From G963708325 sp963708325 (GTDB lineage: Bacteria; Actinomycetota; Thermoleophilia; Solirubrobacterales; 70-9): 64,000 nucleotides of DNA. The notes under the pieces were generated by a model, which worked only from the letters and a program-made list of their open reading frames with translations, was not told the DNA's origin and did not search any database. A program made the translations under genes and the position numbers. The stretch spans positions 620,001 to 684,000 of the forward strand of contig OY970203.1 in NCBI GenBank assembly GCA_963708325.1. Reading direction: 5' to 3'. This document shows, in pieces, positions 44,016 through 53,442 of this stretch. Within the stretch, counting starts at the first letter, position 1. Each line of letters opens with the position of its first letter.

Positions 44016-44789
44016 TCATGCCGGCTGGCGGGCGACCGGCTCGGCCTCGAGCGACCCGAGACGATCGATCAGGCGCTGGGTCGAGCCTCCCTCGACCTCG
44101 CCGGCGAGCAGGCCGTCGCGCAGAAAGACCACCCGGCCCGCCATCGCCGCCGCGGCTGCCTCGTGCGTGACCATCACGATCGTGTGGCGCTCGTCGCGGT
44201 TCAGCTCGCGCAGCAGGTCGAGGATCTCGCCGCTGGAGCGGGTGTCGAGGTTCCCGGTCGGCTCGTCGGCGAGCACGAGCTGGGGCTGCATCAGCAGCGC
44301 CCGCGCGATCGAGACCCGCTGCTGCTCGCCACCCGACAGCTCCGTCGGCAGGTGGTCCCTGCGGCGAGCGAGGCCGACCCGCTCGAGCAGCGCCTGGGAG
44401 CGGTCGCGCGCGGCCGTGGCGTCCCGCCCCGCGATCAGCGCCGGCAGCATCACGTTCTCCTCCGCGGTCAGGGCGGGCAGCAGGTTGAAGAACTGGAACA
44501 CGAAACCGATCGTGTCCCTGCGCATGATCGTCAGCTGGTTGTCGCTGAGGCCGTCGAAGCGGCGACCGGCGATCGCCACCGTGCCGGCCGTCGGCGTCTC
44601 GAGCCCGCCGAGCAGGTGCAGCAGCGTGCTCTTGCCCGATCCCGACGGTCCCATGATCGCCACCAGCTCCCCGGCGCGGACGGCGAGGTCGATGCCGCCG
44701 AGCGCGCGCACGGCGGTCTCGCCCTCGCCGTAGACCTTCTCCAGGCCGGCCGTCTCGATCGCCAGCGCTGCCGGCGCGGGCTCGCTCAC
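44016..44789 (-). CDS. ABC transporter ATP-binding protein (MacB/LolD-type)
   Basis: A 257-residue ATPase with Walker A IMGPSGSGKSTLLHLLGG, Q-loop IGFVFQFFNLLPALTAEENV, signature LSGGEQQRVSIARALLMQ, Walker B LVLADEPTGNLDTRSSGE and the H-loop MVTHEAAAAA. The short MacB-like build pairs it with the permease just downstream. Its GTG start overlaps the TGA of the sugar-phosphate isomerase gene (GTGA), so the exporter is translated from the cell-surface polysaccharide operon. Confidence 0.94.
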   Translation of the reverse strand: MSEPAPAALAIETAGLEKVYGEGETAVRALGGIDLAVRAGELVAIMGPSGSGKSTLLHLLGGLETPTAGTVAIAGRRFDGLSDNQLTIMRRDTIGFVFQFFNLLPALTAEENVMLPALIAGRDATAARDRSQALLERVGLARRRDHLPTELSGGEQQRVSIARALLMQPQLVLADEPTGNLDTRSSGEILDLLRELNRDERHTIVMVTHEAAAAAMAGRVVFLRDGLLAGEVEGGSTQRLIDRLGSLEAEPVARQPA

Positions 44790-45814
44790 GGCCGGCCCAG
44801 CTCGTCCTTCAGCCGCTCGATCAGCTCCACGGGCGAGGGGTCGATGCCGCGCCGGGCGGCGACGTGCAGCGAGACGAGGTCGCCGAGCATGACCGCGTGC
44901 AGCAGGCGCTCCGTGGGGGTCGAGCCCTCGGTCTCGACCTCGATCGTGCCTGCAGCCGTGGGGCGGACGAGCTCGGCCGTCAGCTCGAAGCGCCGTCGCT
45001 CCCGCGGATGCTGGTCGCAGTCGAGCAGGAAGATCGCCACCATGCGAGCCGCGTCGGCGGCGCCCATCCATCCGACCAGCTCGTTGTGATCGGCCTCCGG
45101 CAGGGTCGCCCAGAACGCCGGCAGCTTGCCGTTCTCATTCAGCTGGCACTTCCAGCGGTAGGCGATCGGCGCCGTCAGCCCGCCTCCGTAGACGACCGGG
45201 ATCGCGCCGTTCAGCCGGGCGGCGATCTCCTCCGCCCGCTGCCCGAGGTCGCCGCGGGCCGCCTCCAGGTGCGAAGCCGAGCTGTCGATCTCGGTGTGCA
45301 GGCCGGGCCCGGCCCCGGCCAGGGCCGCCGCCTCGGCCGCCGCGACGAACATGTAGGCCACGGCCGCGCGGGGCTGCAGCCCCGCGGGCAGCCCCACCAC
45401 CGGCACCCCTGCGGTTCGGGCCGCCTCGGCGAGGGCCCCGCCGGTCGTGGCTACGATCCGGGGCGCCCCCAGGGCCTCGGCGGCCTCGAAGCAGGCGATC
45501 GTCTCCTCGGTGTTCCCGGAGTAGCTGGAGCACAGCACCAGCGTGCGCGGGGTCGCCCATGGCGGCAGGTGGTAGCCCCTCGCCGTCTCCATCGGCCTCG
45601 TCAGCCGGTCGCCGAGCGCGGCCGCCGCCAGGTCGCCGCCGATTGCCGAGCCGCCCATCCCGCAGACGAGCACCGCATCGGCCTGCTCCGGCGAGGGAAT
45701 GCGCGCCGACTCGACCCGCCACAGGGCGTCGCGCAGGTGGTCGGGAAGGGCCAGGACGTCGCCGAGCTGGCCGGCGCGATCGAGCTCGCGCAGCCGCGCC
45801 TCGGTTGCGCTCAC
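44786..45814 (-). CDS. SIS-domain phosphoglucose/phosphomannose isomerase
   Basis: A 342-residue protein with an N-terminal SIS domain (AVLVCGMGGSAIGGDLAAAA, VLCSSYSGNTEETIACFEAA) and the PMI-type C-terminal domain (YRWKCQLNENGKLPAFWATL, EADHNELVGW, LVSLHVAARRGIDPSPVELI). It matches the bifunctional archaeal-type glucose/mannose isomerase family, which converts fructose 6-phosphate to mannose or glucose 6-phosphate. It starts at GTG, overlapping the stop codon of the nucleotidyltransferase gene. It supplies precursor sugars for the neighbouring NDP-sugar enzymes. Confidence 0.92.
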   Translation of the reverse strand: MSATEARLRELDRAGQLGDVLALPDHLRDALWRVESARIPSPEQADAVLVCGMGGSAIGGDLAAAALGDRLTRPMETARGYHLPPWATPRTLVLCSSYSGNTEETIACFEAAEALGAPRIVATTGGALAEAARTAGVPVVGLPAGLQPRAAVAYMFVAAAEAAALAGAGPGLHTEIDSSASHLEAARGDLGQRAEEIAARLNGAIPVVYGGGLTAPIAYRWKCQLNENGKLPAFWATLPEADHNELVGWMGAADAARMVAIFLLDCDQHPRERRRFELTAELVRPTAAGTIEVETEGSTPTERLLHAVMLGDLVSLHVAARRGIDPSPVELIERLKDELGRP

Positions 45815-46932
45815 TTGCGCTCGCCGCGCGGCTCGAAGCCGACGGCGTCGTCCGGAATCTCGATGCCGGGCATCACCCGCACGCCGTTGGAGAGGTCGTT
45901 GCGGGCGCCGATCCGTGCGCGCTCGCCGATCACTGCGCCGCGGTCTATGCGCGTTGACTCGCCGATCTCCACTTCGGAGGCAACGATAGCGTCGTTGACC
46001 ACGGCCCCCGCCCCGATCCGGCAGCCGTCGTGGAGCACCGCCGCCTCGACCACGGCGCCCTCGCCGATCACGCAATCCCTGCCGATGACGGCGAGGCTGC
46101 CGGCGCGGGCGCGTGGCGCGATCGCGGTCCCACCCTGGATCAGCGCCGGCGGGACCACGCGGGCGGCGGCGTCCACCTCGACGCCGTCCTCGATCGAGCG
46201 GAAGCTCGTCCCCAGCCGGCGGCCGACCTCGGTGTCCACGTTTCCCTCGAGGATGTCCCAGGACGCCTGCAGGTACCGCTCCGGCGTGCCGATGTCGATC
46301 CAGTAGCCCTCCAGGCGCAGGCCGAAGAGCCCCTTGCCGACGAGCCGGGGAAAGACGTCGCGCTCGATCGAGACCTCCCGCCCCTCCGGCACGCCGGAGA
46401 GCAGCGAGCGCTCGAGCACGTAGGCGCCGGCGTTGATCTCGCCGCCGCCGTCCGCGCTCGGCTTCTCGGCGAACTCCAGCACCTCTCCCTCGTCGCTGCG
46501 GCGGACGAGGCCGTAGGCGCTGGGGTCGCCGACCGGGTGAAGCGCGATCGTCGCGACGGCCCCCCTCTCCTCGTGGGCGGCGATCAGGGCGGTCAGGTCG
46601 AGGTCGCAGAGGACGTCGCCGTTGAGCGCCAGGAAACGCTCCGCGAGCAGCGGCTCCGCCTGCTTGATCGCGCCCGCCGTCCCGCGCGGCCGCGGCTCCT
46701 CGACGTACCGGATTTGCGGCCGGTCGCCTCCGCCCTCCCCCAGCGCCTCGCGCAGCGCGTCGGCCTTGAAGCCGCACGCCATCACCACGTCGTCGACGCC
46801 GTGTCCGCTCAGCCAGTCGATCATGTAGGCGATGAACGGCCGTCCGACGAGCGGGACGATCGGCTTTGGCACGATCGAGGTGAGCGGGCGCAGGCGGGTG
46901 CCCTCCCCCCCGACCAGGATCAGCGCCTGCAT
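45811..46932 (-). CDS. Sugar-phosphate nucleotidyltransferase with left-handed beta-helix domain
   Basis: A 373-residue enzyme. N-terminal signature LILVGGEGTRLRPLTSIVPK, product or metal site ALNGDVLCDLDLTALI, and GYWIDIGTPERYLQASWDIL. The C-terminal 130 residues are hexapeptide repeats (IGEGAVVEAAVLHDGCRIGA). It resembles mannose-1-phosphate guanylyltransferase or glucose-1-phosphate nucleotidyltransferases. It differs from the second enzyme at 39-40 kb by a longer beta-helix. The ATG shares one base with the UDP-glucose dehydrogenase stop (TGATG). Part of a six-gene overlapping run. Confidence 0.9.
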   Translation of the reverse strand: MQALILVGGEGTRLRPLTSIVPKPIVPLVGRPFIAYMIDWLSGHGVDDVVMACGFKADALREALGEGGGDRPQIRYVEEPRPRGTAGAIKQAEPLLAERFLALNGDVLCDLDLTALIAAHEERGAVATIALHPVGDPSAYGLVRRSDEGEVLEFAEKPSADGGGEINAGAYVLERSLLSGVPEGREVSIERDVFPRLVGKGLFGLRLEGYWIDIGTPERYLQASWDILEGNVDTEVGRRLGTSFRSIEDGVEVDAAARVVPPALIQGGTAIAPRARAGSLAVIGRDCVIGEGAVVEAAVLHDGCRIGAGAVVNDAIVASEVEIGESTRIDRGAVIGERARIGARNDLSNGVRVMPGIEIPDDAVGFEPRGERK

Positions 46933-48272
46933 CAGCCGGCGCCGGCGGAGCCGCGATCGCGCGCTGCCGCCTGAGCCGGCGGCGGATCGCCCGCCTCCGG
47001 CCGGCCGACCCCCTCGTAGGTGAGCCCGGCGGCACGCAGCGCGGCGGGGTCGAGGAAGTTGCGACCGTCGACGATCAGCGGCGTCGCCATCCGCCGCGCC
47101 GCCTCGGCCCAGTCGATGCCGGCGAACTCGGGCCACTCCGTGACCAGAACCGCGGCGTCGGCGCCGTCGAGGGCGTCGAGGGCCGATTCTGCGAACTCGA
47201 CGCCGGGTAGCGCGGGCGCGGCCGCCGCGCCGACGAAGGGGTCGTACGCCCTCACCTCGGCGCCCTCCCCGCGGAGCCGGGCGGCGAGGACCGTGCTCAC
47301 CGCGTCGCGCATGTCGTCGGTGTTCGGCTTGAAGGCGAGCCCGAGCAGCGCCACCCGTCGCCCGGCCAGCGAGCCGAGATGGGCGGTCAGCTTGCGGATC
47401 GCCCGCCGCTTCTGCAGGTCGTTCACCTCGATCACGGCGTTGAGCAGCTGGAAGTGGTAGCCGCTGTTGCCGGCGAGCTGCTTGAGCGCCGCGACGTCCT
47501 TGGGAAAGCAGGAGCCCGCCCATCCGAGGCCGGCCTGCAGGAAGCGGGGGCCGATGCGCTCGTCCAGCCCCATCCCCCGTGCCACCTCGGTCACATCCGC
47601 GCCGACCTCCTCGCAGACGTTCGCTATCTCGTTGATGAAGGAGATCTTCGTCGCCAGGAACGCGTTCGACGCGAGCTTGATCATCTCGGCGCTGGGGATG
47701 TCGGTCCGCACAAGCTCCCCTCCGAGCGGGCGGTAGATCCCCTCCACCGCGTCGGCCGCGTCGGCGCCGTCCGGCTCGGCCCCGATGACGACGCGATCGG
47801 GGTGCATGAAGTCCTCGATCGCCGAGCCCTCGCGAAGGAACTCCGGACAGGAGACGTAGGCCGTGGCGGTCAGCCCGGCGCCGATCCTGCGCCCCGTGCC
47901 GACCGGGACGGTGCTCTTCATCACCAGGGCCCGGCCGGCTTGGTCCGGGAGCTCGTCCAGCACCGCCTCGACGCTGCTCAGATCGGCGTCGCCCGACGCG
48001 GTCGGCGGGGTGTCGACGCACACGAACAGCAGCCGAGCCTCCACGGGCAGGTCGCCGGTCTCGGTCGTGAAGGCGAGCCGCTCGGCGTTTCGCGCCAGCA
48101 GCTCCGTCAGGCCGGGCTCGTGGAACGGCAGCTCGCCGCGGCGGAGCGCGTCGACCCTGGCCGCATCGATGTCGCGGGCGACGACGCTGTGGCCAAGCTC
48201 GGCGAAGCAGGCGGCCGTCACCAGGCCCACCCAGCCGACGCCGATCACCCCGAGGGGCGGCCCTTCACTCAC
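46932..48272 (-). CDS. UDP-glucose 6-dehydrogenase
   Basis: A 446-residue enzyme that oxidises UDP-glucose to UDP-glucuronate. It has an NAD-binding start (LGVIGVGWVGLVTAACFAEL), the catalytic cysteine in GLGWAGSCFPKDVAALKQLA, the substrate lysine in EMIKLASNAFLATKISFINE and the C-terminal domain from RRVALLGLAFKPNTDDMRDA. Starts at GTG and overlaps the LCP gene stop by 4 bases. UDP-sugar products would feed cell-wall or exopolysaccharide polymers that the LCP protein could attach to peptidoglycan. Confidence 0.94.
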   Translation of the reverse strand: MSEGPPLGVIGVGWVGLVTAACFAELGHSVVARDIDAARVDALRRGELPFHEPGLTELLARNAERLAFTTETGDLPVEARLLFVCVDTPPTASGDADLSSVEAVLDELPDQAGRALVMKSTVPVGTGRRIGAGLTATAYVSCPEFLREGSAIEDFMHPDRVVIGAEPDGADAADAVEGIYRPLGGELVRTDIPSAEMIKLASNAFLATKISFINEIANVCEEVGADVTEVARGMGLDERIGPRFLQAGLGWAGSCFPKDVAALKQLAGNSGYHFQLLNAVIEVNDLQKRRAIRKLTAHLGSLAGRRVALLGLAFKPNTDDMRDAVSTVLAARLRGEGAEVRAYDPFVGAAAAPALPGVEFAESALDALDGADAAVLVTEWPEFAGIDWAEAARRMATPLIVDGRNFLDPAALRAAGLTYEGVGRPEAGDPPPAQAAARDRGSAGAG

Positions 48273-50422
48273 TTGCGGTTATGGCGCTTGCGATGCGGGC
48301 GCACGCGGTCGACAGTCGTCGCGATACCGATCATCTGCTTCCGGGTGAGCGCCTCGAGCAGGCTGTTGGCGACCCAGTAGCTGCCGTGGTCGGTGTGCCA
48401 GGCGACCATCCTCAGGCGGTCGCCGTCGAAGTAGAGGTCGTAGTTGCGGCCTTCGCGGGTGATCGTCAGGCTGGGGCTCTCGAGGAGCGGCGGGTCGGTC
48501 CACGTCGTCCCCTGCAGACCGTAGTAGTCGGAGTCGGGGGTCTTCATCACGAAGCGGTAGGCGCGGAAGGGCTGGTCGTCCGGGGCGATGATCGTGTAGG
48601 GCCGCGGCGCCTGGTCGAAGATCGAGCCGGAGGCGACCTCGGTCGGGTAGAAGACCGGGAAGCGAAGCTTGCGCTGAACGCCGAAGGCGAGGCTGCGCCC
48701 GTATGAGGTCTGCTCGAGGCCGGGAGCGACGGGCTTCGGCCCCTTCTTCTTCTTCTTCGCCTTCTTCGGCTGCTTGGAGGCGCCGCCCCGCGAGCCGTTG
48801 CCCTTGCTCGCCAGCCGTGCCGGCAGATGACCGCGCGGCCCCGGGGTCGCCTGGATGCCGAGGAACTGCTGCACGGCCTTCTGGATCTGCGCCTGGGACG
48901 AGGTCACGTATGAACGGCCGATCCGCGCCGGGAAGTGGACCTCCTTGATCGGTGCGTTGCGCGAGGCGAGGAACAGCTTCAGCACCTGCAGCATCGTCTC
49001 CGGGTCGTCGATGTCTGACGAGGTGTAGTCGGTGAAGATCCGCAGCAGCTCGTGCCGGTCGCTGATCAGCTTCGCCGGGCTGATCCGGTCGCGGGCCTCG
49101 CGCAGGAAGTCGTGCTGACGGGCGGCGCGGACGAGGTCGGTGTCCGTGTGCCGGTAGCGCACGTAGTGGATCGCGTTGTTGCCGCACATCCGCTGGTAGC
49201 CGGGTTCGATGTTGATCGCGTCGTACTGCAGCGACGCCGGCAGTCCGATATTGGAGTGGTAGTAGCGGCGGTCGACGTCGACGTAGACGCAGCCGATCGA
49301 GTTCACCGCCTTGAGGAAGCCGGTGAAGTCGACGTTGACCAGGTGGTTGACCTTCAGTCCGGTGAGCTGCCTCACCACCCGCAGCGTCAGCCGCGGCCCG
49401 CCCTCGGCGTAGGCCTCGTTGAACTTCGCCACCCCGACGCCGGGGACGTTCACCTTGAGGTCGCGGGGAATCGACAACAGCGCGATCGCGTTGCGGTCGG
49501 GGTCGAGTCGCAGCAGCATGGTCGTGTCCGATCGCCCGGGCAGGTGGGCCTTGCGGTCCTGCGGGCGGATGTCGGAGCCGATGATCAGGATCGTCTCGGG
49601 CTTGCCTCCCTCGACGCCGGCGAGCTGGTTCTTCACCCCGCGCAGGTCGGCGCCGCGGCCGAGCCCTGCGGCGATGTCCGAGAGGTAGAGCAGAAGGCTC
49701 GTCGAGGTGGCCGCGGCGAACGAGACGACGACCACGAAGGAGGCGGTGAAGAACCGCAGCCACAGCCGCCGCGGCGGCTTGTCGCCCTCGGAGTCGCCCC
49801 CGATCACGTCGAGCGGGGTCATGCCGGGGGGGACGCCGCCCTCGGCCGGCGGCTTGCCGTCGCCGGCGGCGGGCGCAGCGGTCGCGGCCGGGGCCCGCGC
49901 GGCCGCGGTCACCGGCGAGACGCCGGCCGCGACGCGCTCCGCGGGCGTCTGCTGGGGCTGCGCCGGCTTCGACGGCTGCTCTGGCTGCGCCGGCTTCGGC
50001 GGCTGCCCTGGCTGCGCCGGCTCGGCCGGCGGCTTCGCGCCGGACGGCTGCGCCTGCTTCGCGCCCGCCGGCCCGCCGCCGATCACGACGGTTCGGCGCG
50101 GCTTTGCCGGCGGCTCCGGGGGAGCCTCGGGAACGTCGGCCCGGTCCCACTCCTCGGTCGCGCCGGGGTCGGGCTCCTCGGGCTCCTCCGCCTCCTCGGG
50201 CTCCTGCGGCTCCTCGGGGGGCGTCGCCGGCTCCTGCGCTTCGGGCTCCGGCTCCTCGGCCTTCTCGGGCGCCGCGCGCTGCTGCTCGACCTCCTCCTCC
50301 CGCTCGTTCCCGGGCGGCCTGCCCGAAACGCGCTCGAGCTCCTTGCGCAGCTCCGGATCGAGCGCCGGCACGTCGCCCGTGTCCTCGTCGCCGCGGAGGA
50401 CGTCGTCGTCCCAGTCAGGCAT
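48269..50422 (-). CDS. LytR-CpsA-Psr (LCP) family cell-wall ligase, with long acidic/proline-rich N terminus
   Basis: A 717-residue protein. Residues 1-215 are a cytoplasmic Glu/Pro/Ala-rich low-complexity region (EPEAQEPATPPEEPQEPEEA). One TM helix follows (FFTASFVVVVSFAAATSTSL). The extracellular LCP domain begins ILIIGSDIRPQD and contains RSDTTMLLRLDP, ALLSIPRDLKVNVPG and HYVRYRHTDTDLVRAARQHD, with the arginines used to bind polyprenyl pyrophosphate. A Lys-rich stretch and a C-terminal domain of unknown role complete it. LCP enzymes transfer polymers from undecaprenyl carriers to peptidoglycan. The ATG overlaps the end of the M20 peptidase gene by 8 bases. Confidence 0.93.
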   Translation of the reverse strand: MPDWDDDVLRGDEDTGDVPALDPELRKELERVSGRPPGNEREEEVEQQRAAPEKAEEPEPEAQEPATPPEEPQEPEEAEEPEEPDPGATEEWDRADVPEAPPEPPAKPRRTVVIGGGPAGAKQAQPSGAKPPAEPAQPGQPPKPAQPEQPSKPAQPQQTPAERVAAGVSPVTAAARAPAATAAPAAGDGKPPAEGGVPPGMTPLDVIGGDSEGDKPPRRLWLRFFTASFVVVVSFAAATSTSLLLYLSDIAAGLGRGADLRGVKNQLAGVEGGKPETILIIGSDIRPQDRKAHLPGRSDTTMLLRLDPDRNAIALLSIPRDLKVNVPGVGVAKFNEAYAEGGPRLTLRVVRQLTGLKVNHLVNVDFTGFLKAVNSIGCVYVDVDRRYYHSNIGLPASLQYDAINIEPGYQRMCGNNAIHYVRYRHTDTDLVRAARQHDFLREARDRISPAKLISDRHELLRIFTDYTSSDIDDPETMLQVLKLFLASRNAPIKEVHFPARIGRSYVTSSQAQIQKAVQQFLGIQATPGPRGHLPARLASKGNGSRGGASKQPKKAKKKKKGPKPVAPGLEQTSYGRSLAFGVQRKLRFPVFYPTEVASGSIFDQAPRPYTIIAPDDQPFRAYRFVMKTPDSDYYGLQGTTWTDPPLLESPSLTITREGRNYDLYFDGDRLRMVAWHTDHGSYWVANSLLEALTRKQMIGIATTVDRVRPHRKRHNRK

Positions 50423-51521
50423 CGCCGCCGTCGCTCTCCGCCGCCGTCCGCGCGGGCAGCCCCCGGACGAAGGCGTCGATCGCCTCGCGATAGGCCGACA
50501 GCGAAGCCACCGAGACCCACTCCTCGGGGCCGTGATGTCCACCGCCCACCGGCCCGAACTCTACGGCCGGGACGCCGGCGCGCAGGAACGAGACGGCGTC
50601 GGAGGCGCCGTCCCGGCCCACGCTCATCACCTCGCCGGCGTGGTGGGGCGCGGCGGCCTCGCAGAGCGCGCGGACGAAGACCGACTCGCGGTCCACGAAC
50701 GCGGGCGGGCGCGAGAACATCGAGGCGATTCGCGTGTCGGGGATCCCGCGCACCTCCTCGATGATCCGCTCAGGATCCTGCTCGGGCAGGTAGCGGATGT
50801 CCACGTCTATCACGCATGCGTCGGGCACCTTGTTGAGGGCGTCCCCGCCCCAGATGCGGCCGAGGTTGATCGACGGCCGGTCGAACAGGTCTGAGCTCTG
50901 CCGAGCAAACGGTAGCGACTCGATCGTGCGGAACACGTCGAGCGCCTTCAGCACGGCGTTGTCGCCCAGCCACGGCGTCGCCCCGTGTGCCGCCCGGCCG
51001 GTGACGGCGATCCGCATCGCCAGCACGCCCTTGGCCTGCACGCCGATGTGAAGGTCGGTGGGCTCGCCGGTGATCGCGAAGTCGCCGATGAACCCCTGGT
51101 CGACGAGGTAGTCGCTGCCGCGCTCCTCGGCCTCCTCCGACTCCTCGTCGGGGACGACGCCGAGTCGCACCCGCACCTCCTGCTGGTCGCCGAGGTCGTT
51201 CAGCACCAGCAGCATCGCCGCCAGCGCCCCCTTCATGTCGTAGGCGCCGCGGCCGAACAGCCTGTCGCCCTCCAGGCGAGGCTCGAACTGGGCGTCGTGG
51301 CCGGGGACGACGTCCAGGTGGGCGTGCAGCACCACCGTATGCCTGGCCTCGGCCGGGCCGACGTCGGCGGCGATCACGGGCAGGCCGCGCACGCTGAGCT
51401 GCTGCGCCTCTATGTCGCGCGATTCCAGCCAGCCCTTGACGAACCCGGCAGCCAGCCGGATTCCCTCGTCGTTCGACGAGTCGTAGGCGATCAGTCGCTC
51501 CGCTAGGACGCGTTCGTCCAT
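50415..51521 (-). CDS. M20-family metallopeptidase/deacylase (ArgE/DapE-like)
   Basis: A 368-residue two-zinc amidohydrolase. Metal ligands are visible in VVLHAHLDVVPG (His), GAYDMKGALAAML (Asp), VVPDEESEEAEERG (Glu-Glu), TGEPTDLHIGVQ (Glu/Asp) and VGGGHHGPEEW (His). The family includes acetylornithine deacetylase, succinyl-DAP desuccinylase and peptidases; the sequence alone does not decide. It lies 56 bases after atpC, so it may be read from the ATP synthase operon, and overlaps the LCP gene. Confidence 0.9.
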   Translation of the reverse strand: MDERVLAERLIAYDSSNDEGIRLAAGFVKGWLESRDIEAQQLSVRGLPVIAADVGPAEARHTVVLHAHLDVVPGHDAQFEPRLEGDRLFGRGAYDMKGALAAMLLVLNDLGDQQEVRVRLGVVPDEESEEAEERGSDYLVDQGFIGDFAITGEPTDLHIGVQAKGVLAMRIAVTGRAAHGATPWLGDNAVLKALDVFRTIESLPFARQSSDLFDRPSINLGRIWGGDALNKVPDACVIDVDIRYLPEQDPERIIEEVRGIPDTRIASMFSRPPAFVDRESVFVRALCEAAAPHHAGEVMSVGRDGASDAVSFLRAGVPAVEFGPVGGGHHGPEEWVSVASLSAYREAIDAFVRGLPARTAAESDGGDA

Positions 51522-51577
51522 GCAGGCTGGAAGTTTGAACGACGACGCCCCGGGTGGCGCAAGGGGCGAGCCGGCCC

Positions 51578-51991
51578 CTAGCCCTCCGCGATCTCGAGGA
51601 ACTTCTCGGCGCGGCGGCGGTCCATCTCCGCCTGGGCCTGGGCGGCGCTGCCCTCGTCGGCCTCCTTCAGCCGTTGCTCGGCGTCCGAGACCTGCTCGCG
51701 CAGCGTGCCAGCGTCCAGCCGGTCGGGCGGGATCGCCTCGCCGACCAGGACGAGGGCGCGGTTCGCGAAGACCTCGAGCCAGCCCTCGGCCTGCGCATAG
51801 CGCTCGGTCTCGCCCTCGCTGACGTGAAGGCGAAGCTCCGCCGGCACAAGGCGGGCGAGAACGGGGACGTGGTTGGCGAGCACGCCGATCTCGCCGACCG
51901 AGGTGCGGGTCGAGAGCTGCTCGACATGGCCGTCGAAGATCTCCCCTTCCGGGGTGACGACCCGCGCCCGCAGCTTGTGCTCGCGCGCCAA
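51578..51991 (-). CDS. atpC: ATP synthase F1 subunit epsilon
   Basis: A 137-residue epsilon subunit. N-terminal beta-sandwich: RARVVTPEGEIFDGHVEQLS, GEIGVLANHVPVLARLVPAE, WLEVFANRALVLVGEAIPPD. The C-terminal helical hairpin (about 90-137) is the region that can inhibit ATP hydrolysis. It starts at TTG, 6 bases after the atpD stop, and the end of atpD supplies a GAGGAG Shine-Dalgarno sequence. Confidence 0.95.
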   Translation of the reverse strand: MAREHKLRARVVTPEGEIFDGHVEQLSTRTSVGEIGVLANHVPVLARLVPAELRLHVSEGETERYAQAEGWLEVFANRALVLVGEAIPPDRLDAGTLREQVSDAEQRLKEADEGSAAQAQAEMDRRRAEKFLEIAEG

Positions 51992-51997
51992 GGCCCG

Positions 51998-53419
51998 CTA
52001 CTCCTCTCCCGCCTCGCGGTCCTCCGTCACCTGATCGATCGTTCCCTTCATGTAGAAGGCGCGCTCGGGCAGGTCGTCGTGCTTGCCGTCGACGATCTCG
52101 CGGAAGCCGCGCACCGTCTCCTCGACCGGGACGTAGACACCGTCGCGCCCCGTGAACTGGGCCGCCACGAAGAAGGGCTGGGAGAGGAAGCGCTCGATCT
52201 TCCGCGCCCGGCTGACGATCAGCTTGTCCTCGTCGGAGAGCTCGTCGATGCCGAGGATCGCGATGATGTCCTGCAGCTCCTTGTAGCGCTGCAGCACCTC
52301 CTGGACGTCCGTCGCCGTGCGGTAGTGGTCCTCGCCCAGGATCTCGGGCTTGAGGATCGTCGACGTCGAGTCGAGCGGGTCGACCGCCGGGTAGATCCCC
52401 TTCTCCGAGATCGAGCGCGAGAGCACCGTGGTCGCGTTGAGGTGGGCGAACACGGACGCCGGCGCCGGGTCGGTGAGGTCGTCGGCCGGCACGTAGATCG
52501 CCTGCACCGACGTCACCGATCCCTGCGTGGTCGAGGTGATCCGCTCCTGAAGCTCGCCCATCTCCGTCTCCAGGGTGGGCTGGTAGCCGACCGCGGACGG
52601 CATCCGGCCGAGCAGCGCCGACACCTCCGAGCCCGCCTGCACGAAGCGGAAGATGTTGTCGATGAACAGCAGCACGTCCTGGCCGCCAGCCTCGCGGAAG
52701 TACTCCGCCATCGTCAGCCCGGAGAGCGCCACCCGCAGCCGCGCGCCCGGCGGCTCGTTCATCTGGCCGAACACCATCATCGTCTTGTCGATGACGCCCG
52801 ACTCCTGCATCTCGAGGTAGAGCTGGTTGCCCTCGCGGGTCCTCTCGCCGACGCCGCAGAAGGCGGAGAGGCCGCCGTGCTTGGTCGCGATGTTGTTGAT
52901 CAGCTCCATGATGATCACGGTCTTGCCCACGCCGGCGCCGCCGAACAGGCCGACCTTGCCCCCCTTCGCGTAGGGCGCCAGGAGGTCGATCACCTTGATC
53001 CCGGTCTCGAGGATCTCCTGCGACGGGGTGAGGTCCTCGACGTCGGGGGCGTCGCGGTGGATCGGCCACCGCTCGCCGTCGAACTTGAACTCCTTCTCGT
53101 CGATCGGCTCGCCGAGCAGGTTGAAGATCCGCCCCAGCGTCTCGTCGCCGACCGGGACGGTGATCGGGCCGCCGGTGTCGGTCACCTCGTCTCCCCGCTG
53201 CAGTCCGTCGGTCGAGTCCATCGCCACGGCGCGGAGACGGTCGTCGCCGAGGTGCTGTTGCACCTCGCAGACGAGGTTCATCGCGTTGCGGCCGTTCCCC
53301 TCCGGGACGTCGATCCTCAGGGCCGAGTAGATCTCGGGCAGCTCGTCGGGAAAGACGGCGTCGACGACGACCCCGGTCACCTGCTCGACCCGCCCTACGT
53401 TTCCGTTCTTTTCGGCCAT
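51998..53419 (-). CDS. atpD: ATP synthase F1 subunit beta
   Basis: A 473-residue catalytic subunit. It has P-loop GLFGGAGVGKTVIIMELINN, catalytic glutamate region GVGERTREGNQLYLEM, DIFRF-type INNIFRF motif (LLFIDNIFRFVQAGSEVSAL) and the DELSDED sequence near the C terminus. Length and order are normal for bacterial F-type enzymes. The N terminus is MAEKNGNVGRVEQVTGVVVD. It follows atpG by 23 bases. Confidence 0.98.
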   Translation of the reverse strand: MAEKNGNVGRVEQVTGVVVDAVFPDELPEIYSALRIDVPEGNGRNAMNLVCEVQQHLGDDRLRAVAMDSTDGLQRGDEVTDTGGPITVPVGDETLGRIFNLLGEPIDEKEFKFDGERWPIHRDAPDVEDLTPSQEILETGIKVIDLLAPYAKGGKVGLFGGAGVGKTVIIMELINNIATKHGGLSAFCGVGERTREGNQLYLEMQESGVIDKTMMVFGQMNEPPGARLRVALSGLTMAEYFREAGGQDVLLFIDNIFRFVQAGSEVSALLGRMPSAVGYQPTLETEMGELQERITSTTQGSVTSVQAIYVPADDLTDPAPASVFAHLNATTVLSRSISEKGIYPAVDPLDSTSTILKPEILGEDHYRTATDVQEVLQRYKELQDIIAILGIDELSDEDKLIVSRARKIERFLSQPFFVAAQFTGRDGVYVPVEETVRGFREIVDGKHDDLPERAFYMKGTIDQVTEDREAGEE

Positions 53420-53442
53420 CCCTCTTCTTTCTGGCTAGCTGT